NCBI GenBank assembly: GCA_028692055.1
Contig: JAQUYA010000002.1
Span: 16,712 to 80,711, forward strand
Source of the DNA: Lachnospiraceae bacterium
Lineage (GTDB): Bacteria > Bacillota > Clostridia > Lachnospirales > Lachnospiraceae
Direction of reading: 5' to 3'
Length of the DNA: 64,000 nt
Part shown: positions 1-8,624 of the stretch, piece by piece
Position numbering within the stretch: the first letter of the stretch is position 1
Layout of the letters: each line of letters starts with the position of its first letter
Notes under the pieces: generated by a model
Databases searched by the model: none
What the model was told of the DNA's origin: nothing
What the model saw: only the letters and a program-made list of their open reading frames with translations
Made by a program: the position numbers and the translations under genes

Positions 1-628
1 TGCCTCTGTCATCCTGTATATAATCATAAACGGGTTCCTGTATCACACAAAATGCACGTATATTACGCATATAGGCAATATTAAAGAGCAAATCTTCTCC
101 CAGATTCATATGCAGCGGAAATCCTTGTTGAATCAGTTCTTTTCGGTACCACTTATTCCAGGGCATATTCAAAAACTGTTCCTGATATAATTGTAAAAAG
201 ACTGCTCTATTTTCTTTACAACGATAGGTTCCACTCATAGAAGGAAGTTTTACAATATCTCTGCCAAAATACAAATGATGAAAGCCTGCAATCACCATAT
301 CACATTCTGATGCCTGCATTGCTGCTTCCATTACTGCCAACGCGTGGGGTTCTAAATAGTCATCGCTGTCTAAAAACTCAATAAACGTACCTTTGGCATG
401 TTTGACTCCTGTATTTCTGGCTGCCGACACCCCCTGATTTTCCTGATGTATTACCCGAATTCGATCATCTTTTTTCGCTAATGTATCTGCCAGTCTACCT
501 GATGCGTCCGGTGGTCCATCTACAATCATGATAGCTTCCCAATCCGTATAGGTTTGTGCACATACGCTGTTAATACACCGTTCCAGGGTCTGTTCACTTC
601 GATAAACCGGAATAATAATGCTAACCAT
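1..628 (-). CDS. Family 2 glycosyltransferase, cut by the window edge
   Basis: The reading frame starts at the ATG at 628 (a GGAGG site lies just upstream) and runs open to base 1, so the C-terminus is missing. The translated start MVSIIIPVYRSEQTLERCI is the classic nucleotide-sugar binding strand of GT-A family 2 transferases. FIEFLDSDDYLEPHAL, near residue 105, supplies the DxD-type metal/sugar-diphosphate motif. GT2 enzymes move a sugar from an NDP-sugar to a polysaccharide or lipid acceptor at the inner membrane face. It precedes nothing else in the window, and its upstream neighbour in transcription is a DUF2142-type membrane protein, consistent with a cell-surface polysaccharide locus. 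The exact sugar cannot be told. Confidence 0.85.
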   Translation of the reverse strand, partial: MVSIIIPVYRSEQTLERCINSVCAQTYTDWEAIMIVDGPPDASGRLADTLAKKDDRIRVIHQENQGVSAARNTGVKHAKGTFIEFLDSDDYLEPHALAVMEAAMQASECDMVIAGFHHLYFGRDIVKLPSMSGTYRCKENRAVFLQLYQEQFLNMPWNKWYRKELIQQGFPLHMNLGEDLLFNIAYMRNIRAFCVIQEPVYDYIQDDRG

Positions 629-646
629 ATGCGCGCCTCCTGTCCA

Positions 647-2701
647 TTAAAAGTTCAATTGTTTCAATGCCAGGGTATAAATGGCATAAAGGTTATAAAA
701 TCCAAAGGTTCCGATTAAAATTTTTCTGTAGACTACTGTAGTCAATCTGCAATTCCACCGTTTATGAAACAAGCAATAACAAAACGGGAGGAATAATGGC
801 ATAAAGTAGCGTGCCTGAACACCCTCGATGGTGGTGCTTCCTACCGGAGTATAGGACACATACATGGAAGTCCATATAAGCGCTGACATGCCAAAAATCA
901 TAATTATATTTAAAACCTTATATTTCACAGCAATAACGGGGCGCTCCTCCTTTGGTGCGAAGAGGCAGGCCGACACAAGAATCACCTCTGCGATAACTGT
1001 AGTTACCCCAGACAATTCTCCCAGATAACCATAATTAAAAAGTTTCTGCATACCTGTCGTATATGCAAGAAGATTACCAAACATGGATGAAAGCAAAAGT
1101 TTGGTAAAAGCAAGTGGATTGCCTAGAATATATTGCAATTGCCCTATTACGCTCGTTCCCTGATTTCTCTTATCTCCTGCATAAGCGATATTTCCGACTA
1201 ATTCATAATTCGCACTCGTGGATACCGGTGGAAAGAATATGGTATACATCATAATCCCTATAAGTGCTACAATGGCCGCCCTAAATCCCCAGGTCTGTAC
1301 CTTATTTTCAAACCTTTTCTGTGAGAAGAATACAAGCATCAGTGCCATGACAATATAAATTGGTTTTGCCGTGCTTCCTGCAACATAGGCTCCTAAAACA
1401 AGTAATACCTGTATCCAGGTAATTTTCTTTTCTTCCTCCAGCATAAGATTCGTCGTCAGTACAACTGCTAATAACAAAAAGCCATTCACAATACTGTCGT
1501 AGGTAAATCCAGCCGCCGCGAATAATGCATTGGGCATTAACGCCAGCATTGCGATAATTCCTTTCCCGGATTTGGCATACTTAATTGCAAGATAGGACAA
1601 TAATGTATATGCTAACAGATTACCGAGCTTGCCAAACATCATATTCCAGGCAAATGGCATATGCAGAGCACGTCCTATTTTTATAAAAAACGCGATTGGA
1701 AGATAGGAGCGATCCGAATAGGTAATAAATCTGCTTTGCGTCGTAATATTGGCCCAGGAAAAATCATTATTTATCTCTTCATATTCCTCTACCAGATGCC
1801 TTTCCTCTGTATTGTGGAAAATTGGCAGATTATTTGCCTTCATGCGCATGGCAGATTCTGTTGTCTGTATCGTAGAACCAAAAGAGATTTCATAGGCCCT
1901 CGTGGCATGTGCATATTCATCAAATCCTATCTGGTTGGTTCCCACACAGAGAATCAATAAACTACCTAACGTAAGAGAAAAGATTGCAAAAACTAGTTCC
2001 GGCTTCTTATCAAATATCATTTTCGCCATGAGTAGTATTGCACCTAGTATTATACTGATTGCCATAAAAAGTACACGCAGCCAATTCGTTGCAGCAATAT
2101 TAACCACCGTCAATTGCATATTCTCGATTACTGGTGCTTCTGTTGATTTATAGCTATATATTATTTCATCGATACATTTGTTAAGTGTTACAACCGAGAC
2201 ATCTATTTTTTCACTGATAATACCGTCATCACCCTCAAAAACTTTTGCTCCATCCAGTATTCCCTGTAATTGATAGCTTCCGGCTTCTTCCATATCCCGA
2301 TACTGAAGATGTATCTTTCGTACATAACTTGCTTGTGGAAGTGTAACTGTAAATATGGTATTTATTTTTTTTCGATACATCTTTCCATCTTTTTCGACCA
2401 ATGTATCATCTTTTTCTTCTTCATAAATCGTTCCATTCAATTCTGCCAGAATCTTTGCATTTTCCCGATTAATTTCTACACTGTTTTGTTCATTTTGTGT
2501 TAATGGCTCCAGAATATCTTCCTGTGTCGTCTTACTATACGCATTTTGTTCTGCCAGTGGAAATGCCTGTAGTTCTATTGTTTCATCCGCTCTTTTTGCA
2601 TCAAAAAACATCATTTCTACAAAATACGCAATTCCAAAAGATAGAACAACTACTACTATCATTTTAATCCAGAGTGGAAGTTTACATAATCTATTTTTCA
2701 T
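647..2701 (-). CDS. DUF2142-type polytopic membrane protein
   Basis: About 684 residues. One N-terminal membrane segment is followed by a roughly 150-residue extracytoplasmic region, a second segment near residue 205, and then many hydrophobic helices to the end. FDEYAHATRAYEISFG near residue 260 and GVQARYFMPLFLPF near the C-terminus resemble the conserved motifs of DUF2142 proteins, a GT-C-like family found in polysaccharide clusters. I chose the ATG at 2701 because AGGAGG sits seven bases upstream; a TTG two codons earlier is possible. It overlaps the stop of the preceding gene by a few bases, so the two are translationally coupled. A role in sugar transfer or polymer export at the membrane is inference. 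Confidence 0.7.
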   Translation of the reverse strand: MKNRLCKLPLWIKMIVVVVLSFGIAYFVEMMFFDAKRADETIELQAFPLAEQNAYSKTTQEDILEPLTQNEQNSVEINRENAKILAELNGTIYEEEKDDTLVEKDGKMYRKKINTIFTVTLPQASYVRKIHLQYRDMEEAGSYQLQGILDGAKVFEGDDGIISEKIDVSVVTLNKCIDEIIYSYKSTEAPVIENMQLTVVNIAATNWLRVLFMAISIILGAILLMAKMIFDKKPELVFAIFSLTLGSLLILCVGTNQIGFDEYAHATRAYEISFGSTIQTTESAMRMKANNLPIFHNTEERHLVEEYEEINNDFSWANITTQSRFITYSDRSYLPIAFFIKIGRALHMPFAWNMMFGKLGNLLAYTLLSYLAIKYAKSGKGIIAMLALMPNALFAAAGFTYDSIVNGFLLLAVVLTTNLMLEEEKKITWIQVLLVLGAYVAGSTAKPIYIVMALMLVFFSQKRFENKVQTWGFRAAIVALIGIMMYTIFFPPVSTSANYELVGNIAYAGDKRNQGTSVIGQLQYILGNPLAFTKLLLSSMFGNLLAYTTGMQKLFNYGYLGELSGVTTVIAEVILVSACLFAPKEERPVIAVKYKVLNIIMIFGMSALIWTSMYVSYTPVGSTTIEGVQARYFMPLFLPFCYCLFHKRWNCRLTTVVYRKILIGTFGFYNLYAIYTLALKQLNF

Positions 2702-3401
2702 GAACAAACCTCCTGCTTTTATGGTAAGATAACGTCATACATGCTGCAATAAACAGCACCACCAAAATTCTAAGGTCATATACCAGGGGATAGGTATTAT
2801 GCGTATAAATATACATGGTCTTAATATTACCCGATATCCGTTTTTCGTTTACTTGTGTGAAAGCATCCTTAATTTCTCTGCCATTGGCAAGAATGCCTGG
2901 ATATGCCTCCTTGGGTTCTCCATCTGGCCGAAAATTAAATACAATACAGATATCGCCTTTCACCTGCTCATAATTTTGAAACGGAATATATATATATTGA
3001 ACATCTTCTCCCTGATTTAGTGAATAGCTATTCACGCTTATTGGATTGGAGTAAGCTATGTGTTCACTTTCATTCTCTTTCGATTCATCTGCATATATAT
3101 TACAGATAATTGTTCCGTTGGTAAAAGTATTTCCATTCTTTGCAAGCCCTATATGTATGCCCATCATTGGTCTTGTACCGGTATTCATATGATAGCTAAT
3201 GGTATCTGTTTCTGTCAGAGGTATCAAATATTCTTTGTCGTTTTCTTCCTCTGTTGTATTTGTTTTATAGGTATCGATTACCTTCTTTGGAACCACAAAG
3301 CTAAAAATAAGCAGTATAATAAGGCCAACTGTCACAATTGGTAATAAATAAACAATATTTTTTTGTATCCATTCCAAAAACAACAGCCAATTTTTCTTCA
3401 T
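2691..3401 (-). CDS. Unknown membrane-anchored protein of a polysaccharide locus
   Basis: About 236 residues beginning MKKNWLLFLEW. A single hydrophobic helix near residues 17-38 is followed by a soluble, probably extracytoplasmic, region of about 150 residues, then a second helix near residues 205-225 and a short basic tail. I recognise no family. The N-terminal layout (helix plus outside domain) echoes that of the DUF2142 protein it overlaps, which suggests the two proteins work together. The start is uncertain: ATG at 3401 has AGGAG 14 bases upstream, while an in-frame TTG at 3470 extends the protein by 23 residues. Function unknown. Confidence 0.6.
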   Translation of the reverse strand: MKKNWLLFLEWIQKNIVYLLPIVTVGLIILLIFSFVVPKKVIDTYKTNTTEEENDKEYLIPLTETDTISYHMNTGTRPMMGIHIGLAKNGNTFTNGTIICNIYADESKENESEHIAYSNPISVNSYSLNQGEDVQYIYIPFQNYEQVKGDICIVFNFRPDGEPKEAYPGILANGREIKDAFTQVNEKRISGNIKTMYIYTHNTYPLVYDLRILVVLFIAACMTLSYHKSRRFVHEK

Positions 3402-3425
3402 TACTCTTACACCCACTCCTATGCC

Positions 3426-3492
3426 CGTCTGTACGGACAGACCTTCTAATCTATTTATAACAATTGCCAAGTACCCTTGCGGATGCTTGGCA
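3426..3492. other. Two small inverted repeats downstream of leuA
   Basis: The arms TTGCCAAG and CTTGGCAA (3463-3470 and 3485-3492) form an 8-bp stem with a 14-base loop. A second dyad, GTCTGT-ACGG-ACAGAC, lies at 3426-3441. Both fall between the leuA stop and the likely start of the next gene. Neither is followed by a clear T-run, so they are poor intrinsic terminators. They may be RNA hairpins affecting mRNA processing or the start of the following gene. Confidence 0.4.
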
Positions 3493-3508
3493 ATACCTTA
3501 GTTCAGCT

Positions 3509-5182
3509 TTAGCACAGATTTAAGCGATTCAGTGCCGAGAAAATAGCTCTTACAGAAGCTCTTGTAATATTAGAACTTACACCTACTCCATAGGTTACCG
3601 AACCATCTTCTGCATTTAACAAATGAATGTATGCTGCAGCCTGGGAATTGGAACCGCTCTGTAATGCATGTTCTTCATAATCAAGAATCTTAATACGTAT
3701 GTTAAGTTCTTGTTCCAAACCTCGTTTTACTGCATCAATAGGTCCATTACCAATTGCCTCAAAGGATTTTTCGATTCCATGATTGGTATAGATAACCGAT
3801 ACTTTTGTATCAAATGCGGATTTTATCTCACCATTCAAATCATCTACGCGCAGTTTTTTGAAATGAATTGGTTCCTTTTTATCCAGATAACTTGCTCTAA
3901 ACTCTTCCATGATTTGATCTGGGGATACTTCTCCCTGTGTTTCAGAAATTTTCTGAATAACATTCGCAAATTCTTTTTGCATTCCTTTTGGAAGTTTGAA
4001 TCCAAAATAACTATCCATAACAAATGCAACACCACCCTTACCGGATTGGGAATTAATGCGGACAATCGGTTCATATTCCCTGCCAATATCCGATGGATCA
4101 ATCGGAAGATAAGGAACTGCCCAATGCTCCTGCCCGCGCTCCTGCATCGCTTTTACACCTTTATTAATTGCGTCCTGATGAGAGCCGGAGAATGCCGTAA
4201 ATACTAATTTTCCTGCATATGGATGTCTTGGATGAATTGGAATCTTACAACATCTTTCATAAATTTCAATAATTTCATTAATATGCTCTAAATTTAATTC
4301 TGGATTAATGCCCTGGGAAAACATATTATAAGCAACGGTTAATACATCCACATTACCTGTTCTCTCTCCGTTACCAAACAGAGTACCCTCTACACGGTCT
4401 GCACCCGCTAAGATTGCAAGTTCTGTGGAAGCCACACCTGTCCCTCTGTCATTGTGCGGATGTACACTTAATATGATACTTTCCCTGTTTTTAAAATGCT
4501 TGTTCATCCATTCTATTTGATCTGCGTAAGCATTCGGTGTTGTCATTTCAACAGTAGACGGCAGATTAATAATGATTGGATTTTCCTTGGTTGCTCCCCA
4601 AGTTTCCTGAACAGCCGTACAAATATCCAATGCATACTCTACTTCTGTTCCGGTGAAGCTCTCTGGTGAATATTCAAGTACTATTTTTCCTGGGAAATTT
4701 TTCACTTTTTCCTTAACCATTTCCGTGCCACGAACAGCAATATTAATGATTTCTTCTTTATTCATGTTGAACACTACATCTCTTTGCAATACAGAAGTAG
4801 AATTATAGATATGTACAATTGCCTGTTTACAACCTTCAATTGCCTCAAAAGTTCTATCTACTAATTCTTCTCTACACTGCGTAAGCACTTGTACCCACAC
4901 ATCATCTGGAATCATTTTGCGGTCAATTAATTCACGTAGGAAATCAAATTCAATCTGGCTTGCTGCCGGGAACCCAATCTCAATCTCTTTGAATCCAAGT
5001 TCAATCAAATATTGAAACATTTCTATTTTTTCTTGTACTACCATTGGATCAATTAAAGCCTGGTTTCCATCTCGCAAATCCACACTGCACCAAATCGGTG
5101 CTTTTTCGATTTCTTTATTTGGCCATTCTCTTTCCGGAAATTTAATTACAGGATTTCTTCTATATCTTTTATAATTTAACAT
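3509..5182 (-). CDS. leuA: 2-isopropylmalate synthase
   Basis: Condenses acetyl-CoA with 2-oxoisovalerate, the first committed step of leucine synthesis, in the cytoplasm. The 557-residue length and opening fit the longer LeuA type rather than the ~510-residue enterobacterial one. Residues 35-41 (DLRDGNQ) give the catalytic Arg-Asp, HPHND at 241-245 the metal-binding histidines, and GNGERTGNVD near 270-279 the conserved catalytic loop. The last ~120 residues form the regulatory domain that binds leucine in this family. GGAGG lies nine bases before the ATG. It stands alone, with no other leucine genes nearby; its upstream region holds three hairpins but no T-box motif. Confidence 0.95.
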   Translation of the reverse strand: MLNYKRYRRNPVIKFPEREWPNKEIEKAPIWCSVDLRDGNQALIDPMVVQEKIEMFQYLIELGFKEIEIGFPAASQIEFDFLRELIDRKMIPDDVWVQVLTQCREELVDRTFEAIEGCKQAIVHIYNSTSVLQRDVVFNMNKEEIINIAVRGTEMVKEKVKNFPGKIVLEYSPESFTGTEVEYALDICTAVQETWGATKENPIIINLPSTVEMTTPNAYADQIEWMNKHFKNRESIILSVHPHNDRGTGVASTELAILAGADRVEGTLFGNGERTGNVDVLTVAYNMFSQGINPELNLEHINEIIEIYERCCKIPIHPRHPYAGKLVFTAFSGSHQDAINKGVKAMQERGQEHWAVPYLPIDPSDIGREYEPIVRINSQSGKGGVAFVMDSYFGFKLPKGMQKEFANVIQKISETQGEVSPDQIMEEFRASYLDKKEPIHFKKLRVDDLNGEIKSAFDTKVSVIYTNHGIEKSFEAIGNGPIDAVKRGLEQELNIRIKILDYEEHALQSGSNSQAAAYIHLLNAEDGSVTYGVGVSSNITRASVRAIFSALNRLNLC

Positions 5183-5448
5183 GACTTATGTCCTCCATTT
5201 TATTGTTTCATAGGTTGTCTTTTCATTAATAAATTCAAAACTGCTTCTCTGTCTAAGGTATGAAGTAAATACCTGGGACATTTGCTTTGCAAATGTCAGA
5301 AGTTTCAAACTCGTTTGAAACTTTGGAGTCGATAAATCACGCCATAATTCTCAAGTATAGTTGTTTTACTTTTGATTATTCTTTTAGCCCCACCATTCTC
5401 ACTTCCTTCTATTGTTTATTTCATATTTGTCTTATATTTATTATAAAT
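5183..5448 (-). promoter_or_regulatory. leuA upstream region with three tandem hairpins
   Basis: This gene-free stretch contains three back-to-back perfect inverted repeats. One is a 24-bp palindrome at 5300-5323 (11-bp arms, AAGTTTCAAAC). The second is at 5277-5297 (9-bp arms, GACATTTGC, three-base loop). The third is AGGTAT...ATACCT at about 5257-5275. None has a U-run, so they are not standard terminators. I see no T-box consensus, no leucine-rich leader peptide and no convincing -35/-10 pair, although TATACT occurs near 5351-5356. The hairpins would lie in the leuA mRNA leader if transcription begins upstream of them. Confidence 0.5.
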
Positions 5449-5480
5449 CAACAGCCCATCAAAAAAATGATGGGCTGTTG
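5449..5480 (-). terminator. Intrinsic terminator after ptsH
   Basis: A perfect 12-bp stem (CAACAGCCCATC with GATGGGCTGTTG) around an eight-base A/T loop starts 13 bases past the ptsH stop. The following minus-strand bases are AT-rich rather than a pure T-run. It separates ptsH from the leuA leader. Confidence 0.8.
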
Positions 5481-5492
5481 GTCTATTTTCTG

Positions 5493-5756
5493 CTATTCGC
5501 CTAAACCACTTTCAATTGCACTTACTAAGGACCTTAATGCTACTTCTTCATCTTCGCCCTCACATACAAATTCAACCTCGTCGCCACACTTTACGCATGC
5601 TCCAAGTACACTAAGCACACTCTTTGCATTCGCTGTATTCTCTCTAAATGTAAATGTTATCAATGATTTAAATTGCATTGCTTCCTTACATAGGATACCC
5701 GCCGGTCTTAGATGTAGCCCTGTTGGATTCTTAATTACTACCTTTTGGCTTACCAT
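5493..5756 (-). CDS. ptsH: Phosphocarrier protein HPr
   Basis: 87 residues, the usual HPr length. HPr passes phosphate from Enzyme I to sugar-specific Enzyme II components of the PTS, and in Firmicutes its Ser46-phosphorylated form is a CcpA co-repressor. The catalytic histidine is His15 in GLHLRPAG, and the regulatory serine is Ser46 in NAKSVLSVLG. Both key residues are present, so this is the full-function HPr of the window. Two HPr-like proteins without the His site are encoded at 30270 and 44758. It follows glmM but has its own promoter-like sequence, and a terminator lies after it. No ptsI is adjacent. Confidence 0.95.
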   Translation of the reverse strand: MVSQKVVIKNPTGLHLRPAGILCKEAMQFKSLITFTFRENTANAKSVLSVLGACVKCGDEVEFVCEGEDEEVALRSLVSAIESGLGE

Positions 5757-5794
5757 ACAATTTCCTCCATTCCGCTAGTTGCTAACCCTATAGT

Positions 5795-5824
5795 AACTAT
5801 ACCATTTTTTATAGTTTCTAACAA
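5795..5824 (-). promoter_or_regulatory. Candidate ptsH promoter with an overlapping dyad
   Basis: On the minus strand TTGTTA (5819-5824) and TATAGT (5796-5801) are separated by 17 bases, a good vegetative promoter layout, about 40 bases before the ptsH start. The inverted repeat AACTATA-N8-TATAGTT (5795-5801 and 5810-5816) covers the -10 box and half of the spacer, as an operator would. The regulator is unknown. Confidence 0.55.
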
Positions 5825-5847
5825 GTAGTTAACTTTATTATTACATG

Positions 5848-7197
5848 CTAAAGCATTATATCTTGTATAAGTTCTGCAAGCCTCTTTGCTTCAATTTCTA
5901 TTTGTTTCTGGTCTTTTCCTTCTATCATAACACGAACTAATGGCTCCGTTCCGGAAGGTCTGATTAGCACTCTTCCCTCGCCTGCAAACTTATCACTGAT
6001 TTCAGCAATTGCCTCTGCAATCTCCGGATAATCCATATATCTTTCTTTTTTATGATTCGGTACTATCGCATTAATTAATGACTGTGGAAGCACTTCCATA
6101 ATCGTTGCGAGCTCTGAAAGGGGCTTTCCTGTTTCTACTACTACCTGCAATAAATGCAGCGCACTTAATAAGCCATCGCCTGTCGTATTCTCATCCAGAA
6201 ATATAATATGTCCGGACTGCTCACCACCAAGATTTGCACCTATTTCCATCATTCTCTCTAATACATAACGGTCTCCAACTTTTGTCTGTTCTGCATTAAT
6301 GCCATTGTCCTTTGACATAAGGAAAAACCCAAGATTACTCATAATCGTTACCACTATTGTATTATCTTTTAATGTTCCCTGTTCTTTCATATGATTTCCA
6401 ACGATTGCCATAATCTCATCGCCATCTACCAATTTACCATTCTCATCTACTGCCAGCAAACGATCTGCATCACCATCAAAAGCAAGACCAATATTTGCTT
6501 TTTCGTATACAACTCTGGCTTTTAGTTCTTCCATATGGGTAGAACCACAGTTTGCATTTATATTCGTTCCATCTGGGGCTGTATGAATTGCTACCACATC
6601 TGCACCTAACTCTTTGAAAGTTTCAATCGATGTGTAAAAGGAAGCGCCTTCCGCACAATCCACTACAATCTTCATATTGGATAAATCCACCGGAACTGCT
6701 TTAATTGCATGATTGATGTATTCCTCTCTTGCATCTGTACGGTATTTCACCTTACCGACTCCTGATCCAATCGGGAATTTAATATCTTTCATATCACTTC
6801 TTATCAAAGACTCAATTTCATCTTCCATACTGTCTGGAAGCTTATATCCATTTCCATCAAAAAACTTAATCCCGTTAAATTCTACCGGATTGTGAGAAGC
6901 AGAGATTACGACTCCGGCATCCACCCTGTACTTACGGGTGAGATAGGCAACTGCCGGTGTTGGAACAACGCCTACGAACACTGCATTCGCACCTACTGAA
7001 CATACACCCGCCATTAATGCATTCGCCAACATATCTCCCGAGATTCTGGTATCACATCCAATCATAATTGTTGGTTTGTGTTCATTTTCTTTTGTCAGGA
7101 CATACGCACCTGCCATACCCAGCTGCATCGCTAATTGTGGGGTTAATTCTTCATTTGCTACGCCTCGTACACCGTCTGTTCCAAATAATCTAGCCAT
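5848..7197 (-). CDS. glmM: Phosphoglucosamine mutase
   Basis: Interconverts glucosamine-6-phosphate and glucosamine-1-phosphate on the way to UDP-GlcNAc and peptidoglycan, in the cytoplasm. The 449-residue protein opens with the GlmM signature MARLFGTDGVRGVAN. The phospho-serine is Ser101 in ISASHNP, the metal-binding loop is DGDADR near residue 240, and the phosphate-binding RPSGTEPLVRV is near the C-terminus. It is the last gene of the cdaA-cdaR-glmM series, the arrangement known from Bacillus, Lactococcus and Listeria, where GlmM interacts with and inhibits the diadenylate cyclase. The ribosome site GGAG is just upstream. Confidence 0.97.
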   Translation of the reverse strand: MARLFGTDGVRGVANEELTPQLAMQLGMAGAYVLTKENEHKPTIMIGCDTRISGDMLANALMAGVCSVGANAVFVGVVPTPAVAYLTRKYRVDAGVVISASHNPVEFNGIKFFDGNGYKLPDSMEDEIESLIRSDMKDIKFPIGSGVGKVKYRTDAREEYINHAIKAVPVDLSNMKIVVDCAEGASFYTSIETFKELGADVVAIHTAPDGTNINANCGSTHMEELKARVVYEKANIGLAFDGDADRLLAVDENGKLVDGDEIMAIVGNHMKEQGTLKDNTIVVTIMSNLGFFLMSKDNGINAEQTKVGDRYVLERMMEIGANLGGEQSGHIIFLDENTTGDGLLSALHLLQVVVETGKPLSELATIMEVLPQSLINAIVPNHKKERYMDYPEIAEAIAEISDKFAGEGRVLIRPSGTEPLVRVMIEGKDQKQIEIEAKRLAELIQDIML

Positions 7198-7220
7198 TTT
7201 ACTCCTCCGAAATATTTATT

Positions 7221-8624
7221 TTATTCTACACCTGCGTTGTTTGTATTCTTAGTCGTATTTGCATTTTTTGCTGTATTCGCACTTACACTTGTACTTGATG
7301 CTGCTGTTGCATCTGCATTATTGTCAGCGGTACCTGCATTGTTATTCGTCGTATCCGTCTTGCTTATCTGCAGTTCAACCTCTACACTAACCGGTACTGT
7401 TACTTTTGCGCCTTCCGGCAATACAAAGGTAATCTCCGCTGTGTATTTACCTTCTTCTAATGCATCCACACCAAGTTTCGTCTGTAATGCAGCCAAATCA
7501 ACGATTCCCGTCAGAGCGTTTTCTTTTAATGTAGCCATAACGGAAGCCAAACCTGTGATTTGAACCGGCAAGGTTTCTCCGGTGGTGGTAATACTTGCCT
7601 TCGTATTTGCAGGAATATTTGCTAATGTAATATTTTTACTTGGTACATCATATGAAACTGTTTCTTCATTTTCAATTCCTACTATAATTGTAATATTGGA
7701 ATCCGCAGAGGTGCCTACATAGCGTACACCATCCGGCAGATAATTTTTAACCTTAACGATAGTAGTCATATTGCTGCTCTGTCCAGTTACATTCAAATCC
7801 GGAATCTCTATGGATGTAATGGTATCAATTACAGATTTCTTTCCGGCAATGTTTACCGTTCCCGGTGTACTTACAATCTCTCCGGATACTGCATAACCCG
7901 TTGCAGGTGTCCCTGTGGTTGTAAAGGTAAGTGGCACCGTTGCTTTTGCAAGAATCTCAACATTTACATTAATAGCAGAAATATTCTGGCTGATACCCTT
8001 ATTGTCTATTTGATTTCCTTCTTCGTCATACAATTTTAATTCCACCGAAGTACTGATATCCGACGTCATTCCCGCAACATTAACACTTGCCACCGCTTTG
8101 GATACCTTGGAAACCGCTGATTGCGGTCCGGAAATACGTACTAAGTTCTGGTCTGTTGTGATATTTCCAAGCATATATCCAGTTTCCGGTTCACCAACCG
8201 TTTCACAGCTTACTACCAGCTGAGTCTTCTCTGTAGTTTCGATATTCACTTTTAAGCTATCCGTAGAAGATGTTATGCTCTCCAGTTTATCATTATATTT
8301 ATTGGAAGATAATTGAATCCCAACGGTATCCATAAATGTTAATTGTTCCATATCTGCAACTGCTTTGATATTATCTTTACTGAGTGAGTCGGCCACGGAA
8401 CGTTTCGCTCTTACCACTACATCTATGGTGTCTGTTTCATCCAGGACCTCATACATTTTTCCCTGACTCGTAATAGAGTCTGTATTAATGATATCTACTG
8501 GAACCCCGTAAAATGAAACGGGTACCACGGGATCATTTATATTCACAACAATAAGCCACAAAATTATTGAGAAAATAACTGCAAGAATTTTAAGGCCAAG
8601 ATTTCTAGTTAGTCTCTTTTTCAT
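7221..8624 (-). CDS. cdaR: YbbR-domain protein, regulator of the diadenylate cyclase
   Basis: Residues 1-30 include one hydrophobic helix (ILAVIFSIILWLIVVNI). The rest is predicted outside the membrane and contains repeated YbbR-type beta modules, each with a recognisable PxTGxPATGY-like stretch. The last ~45 residues are a low-complexity Asn/Ala/Thr/Ser tail, unusually long. In Firmicutes CdaR binds and modulates the membrane cyclase CdaA. Its start codon lies inside the end of cdaA (20-base overlap), supporting coupled synthesis. It should not be confused with the carbohydrate-diacid regulator also called CdaR, a relative of which is encoded at 27135. Confidence 0.92.
   Translation of the reverse strand: MKKRLTRNLGLKILAVIFSIILWLIVVNINDPVVPVSFYGVPVDIINTDSITSQGKMYEVLDETDTIDVVVRAKRSVADSLSKDNIKAVADMEQLTFMDTVGIQLSSNKYNDKLESITSSTDSLKVNIETTEKTQLVVSCETVGEPETGYMLGNITTDQNLVRISGPQSAVSKVSKAVASVNVAGMTSDISTSVELKLYDEEGNQIDNKGISQNISAINVNVEILAKATVPLTFTTTGTPATGYAVSGEIVSTPGTVNIAGKKSVIDTITSIEIPDLNVTGQSSNMTTIVKVKNYLPDGVRYVGTSADSNITIIVGIENEETVSYDVPSKNITLANIPANTKASITTTGETLPVQITGLASVMATLKENALTGIVDLAALQTKLGVDALEEGKYTAEITFVLPEGAKVTVPVSVEVELQISKTDTTNNNAGTADNNADATAASSTSVSANTAKNANTTKNTNNAGVE

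Noticed and set aside
5183..5448. T-box riboswitch or leucine leader peptide before leuA
   Set aside because: The T-box bulge consensus (AGGGTGGNACCGCG-like) is absent on the minus strand, there is no terminator just before the gene, and the only short ORF (eight codons) has no leucine.
5287..5778. 163-residue plus-strand frame over ptsH
   Set aside because: It runs antisense through ptsH and the intergenic hairpins, has low-complexity Ser/Phe/Leu content and no ribosome site.
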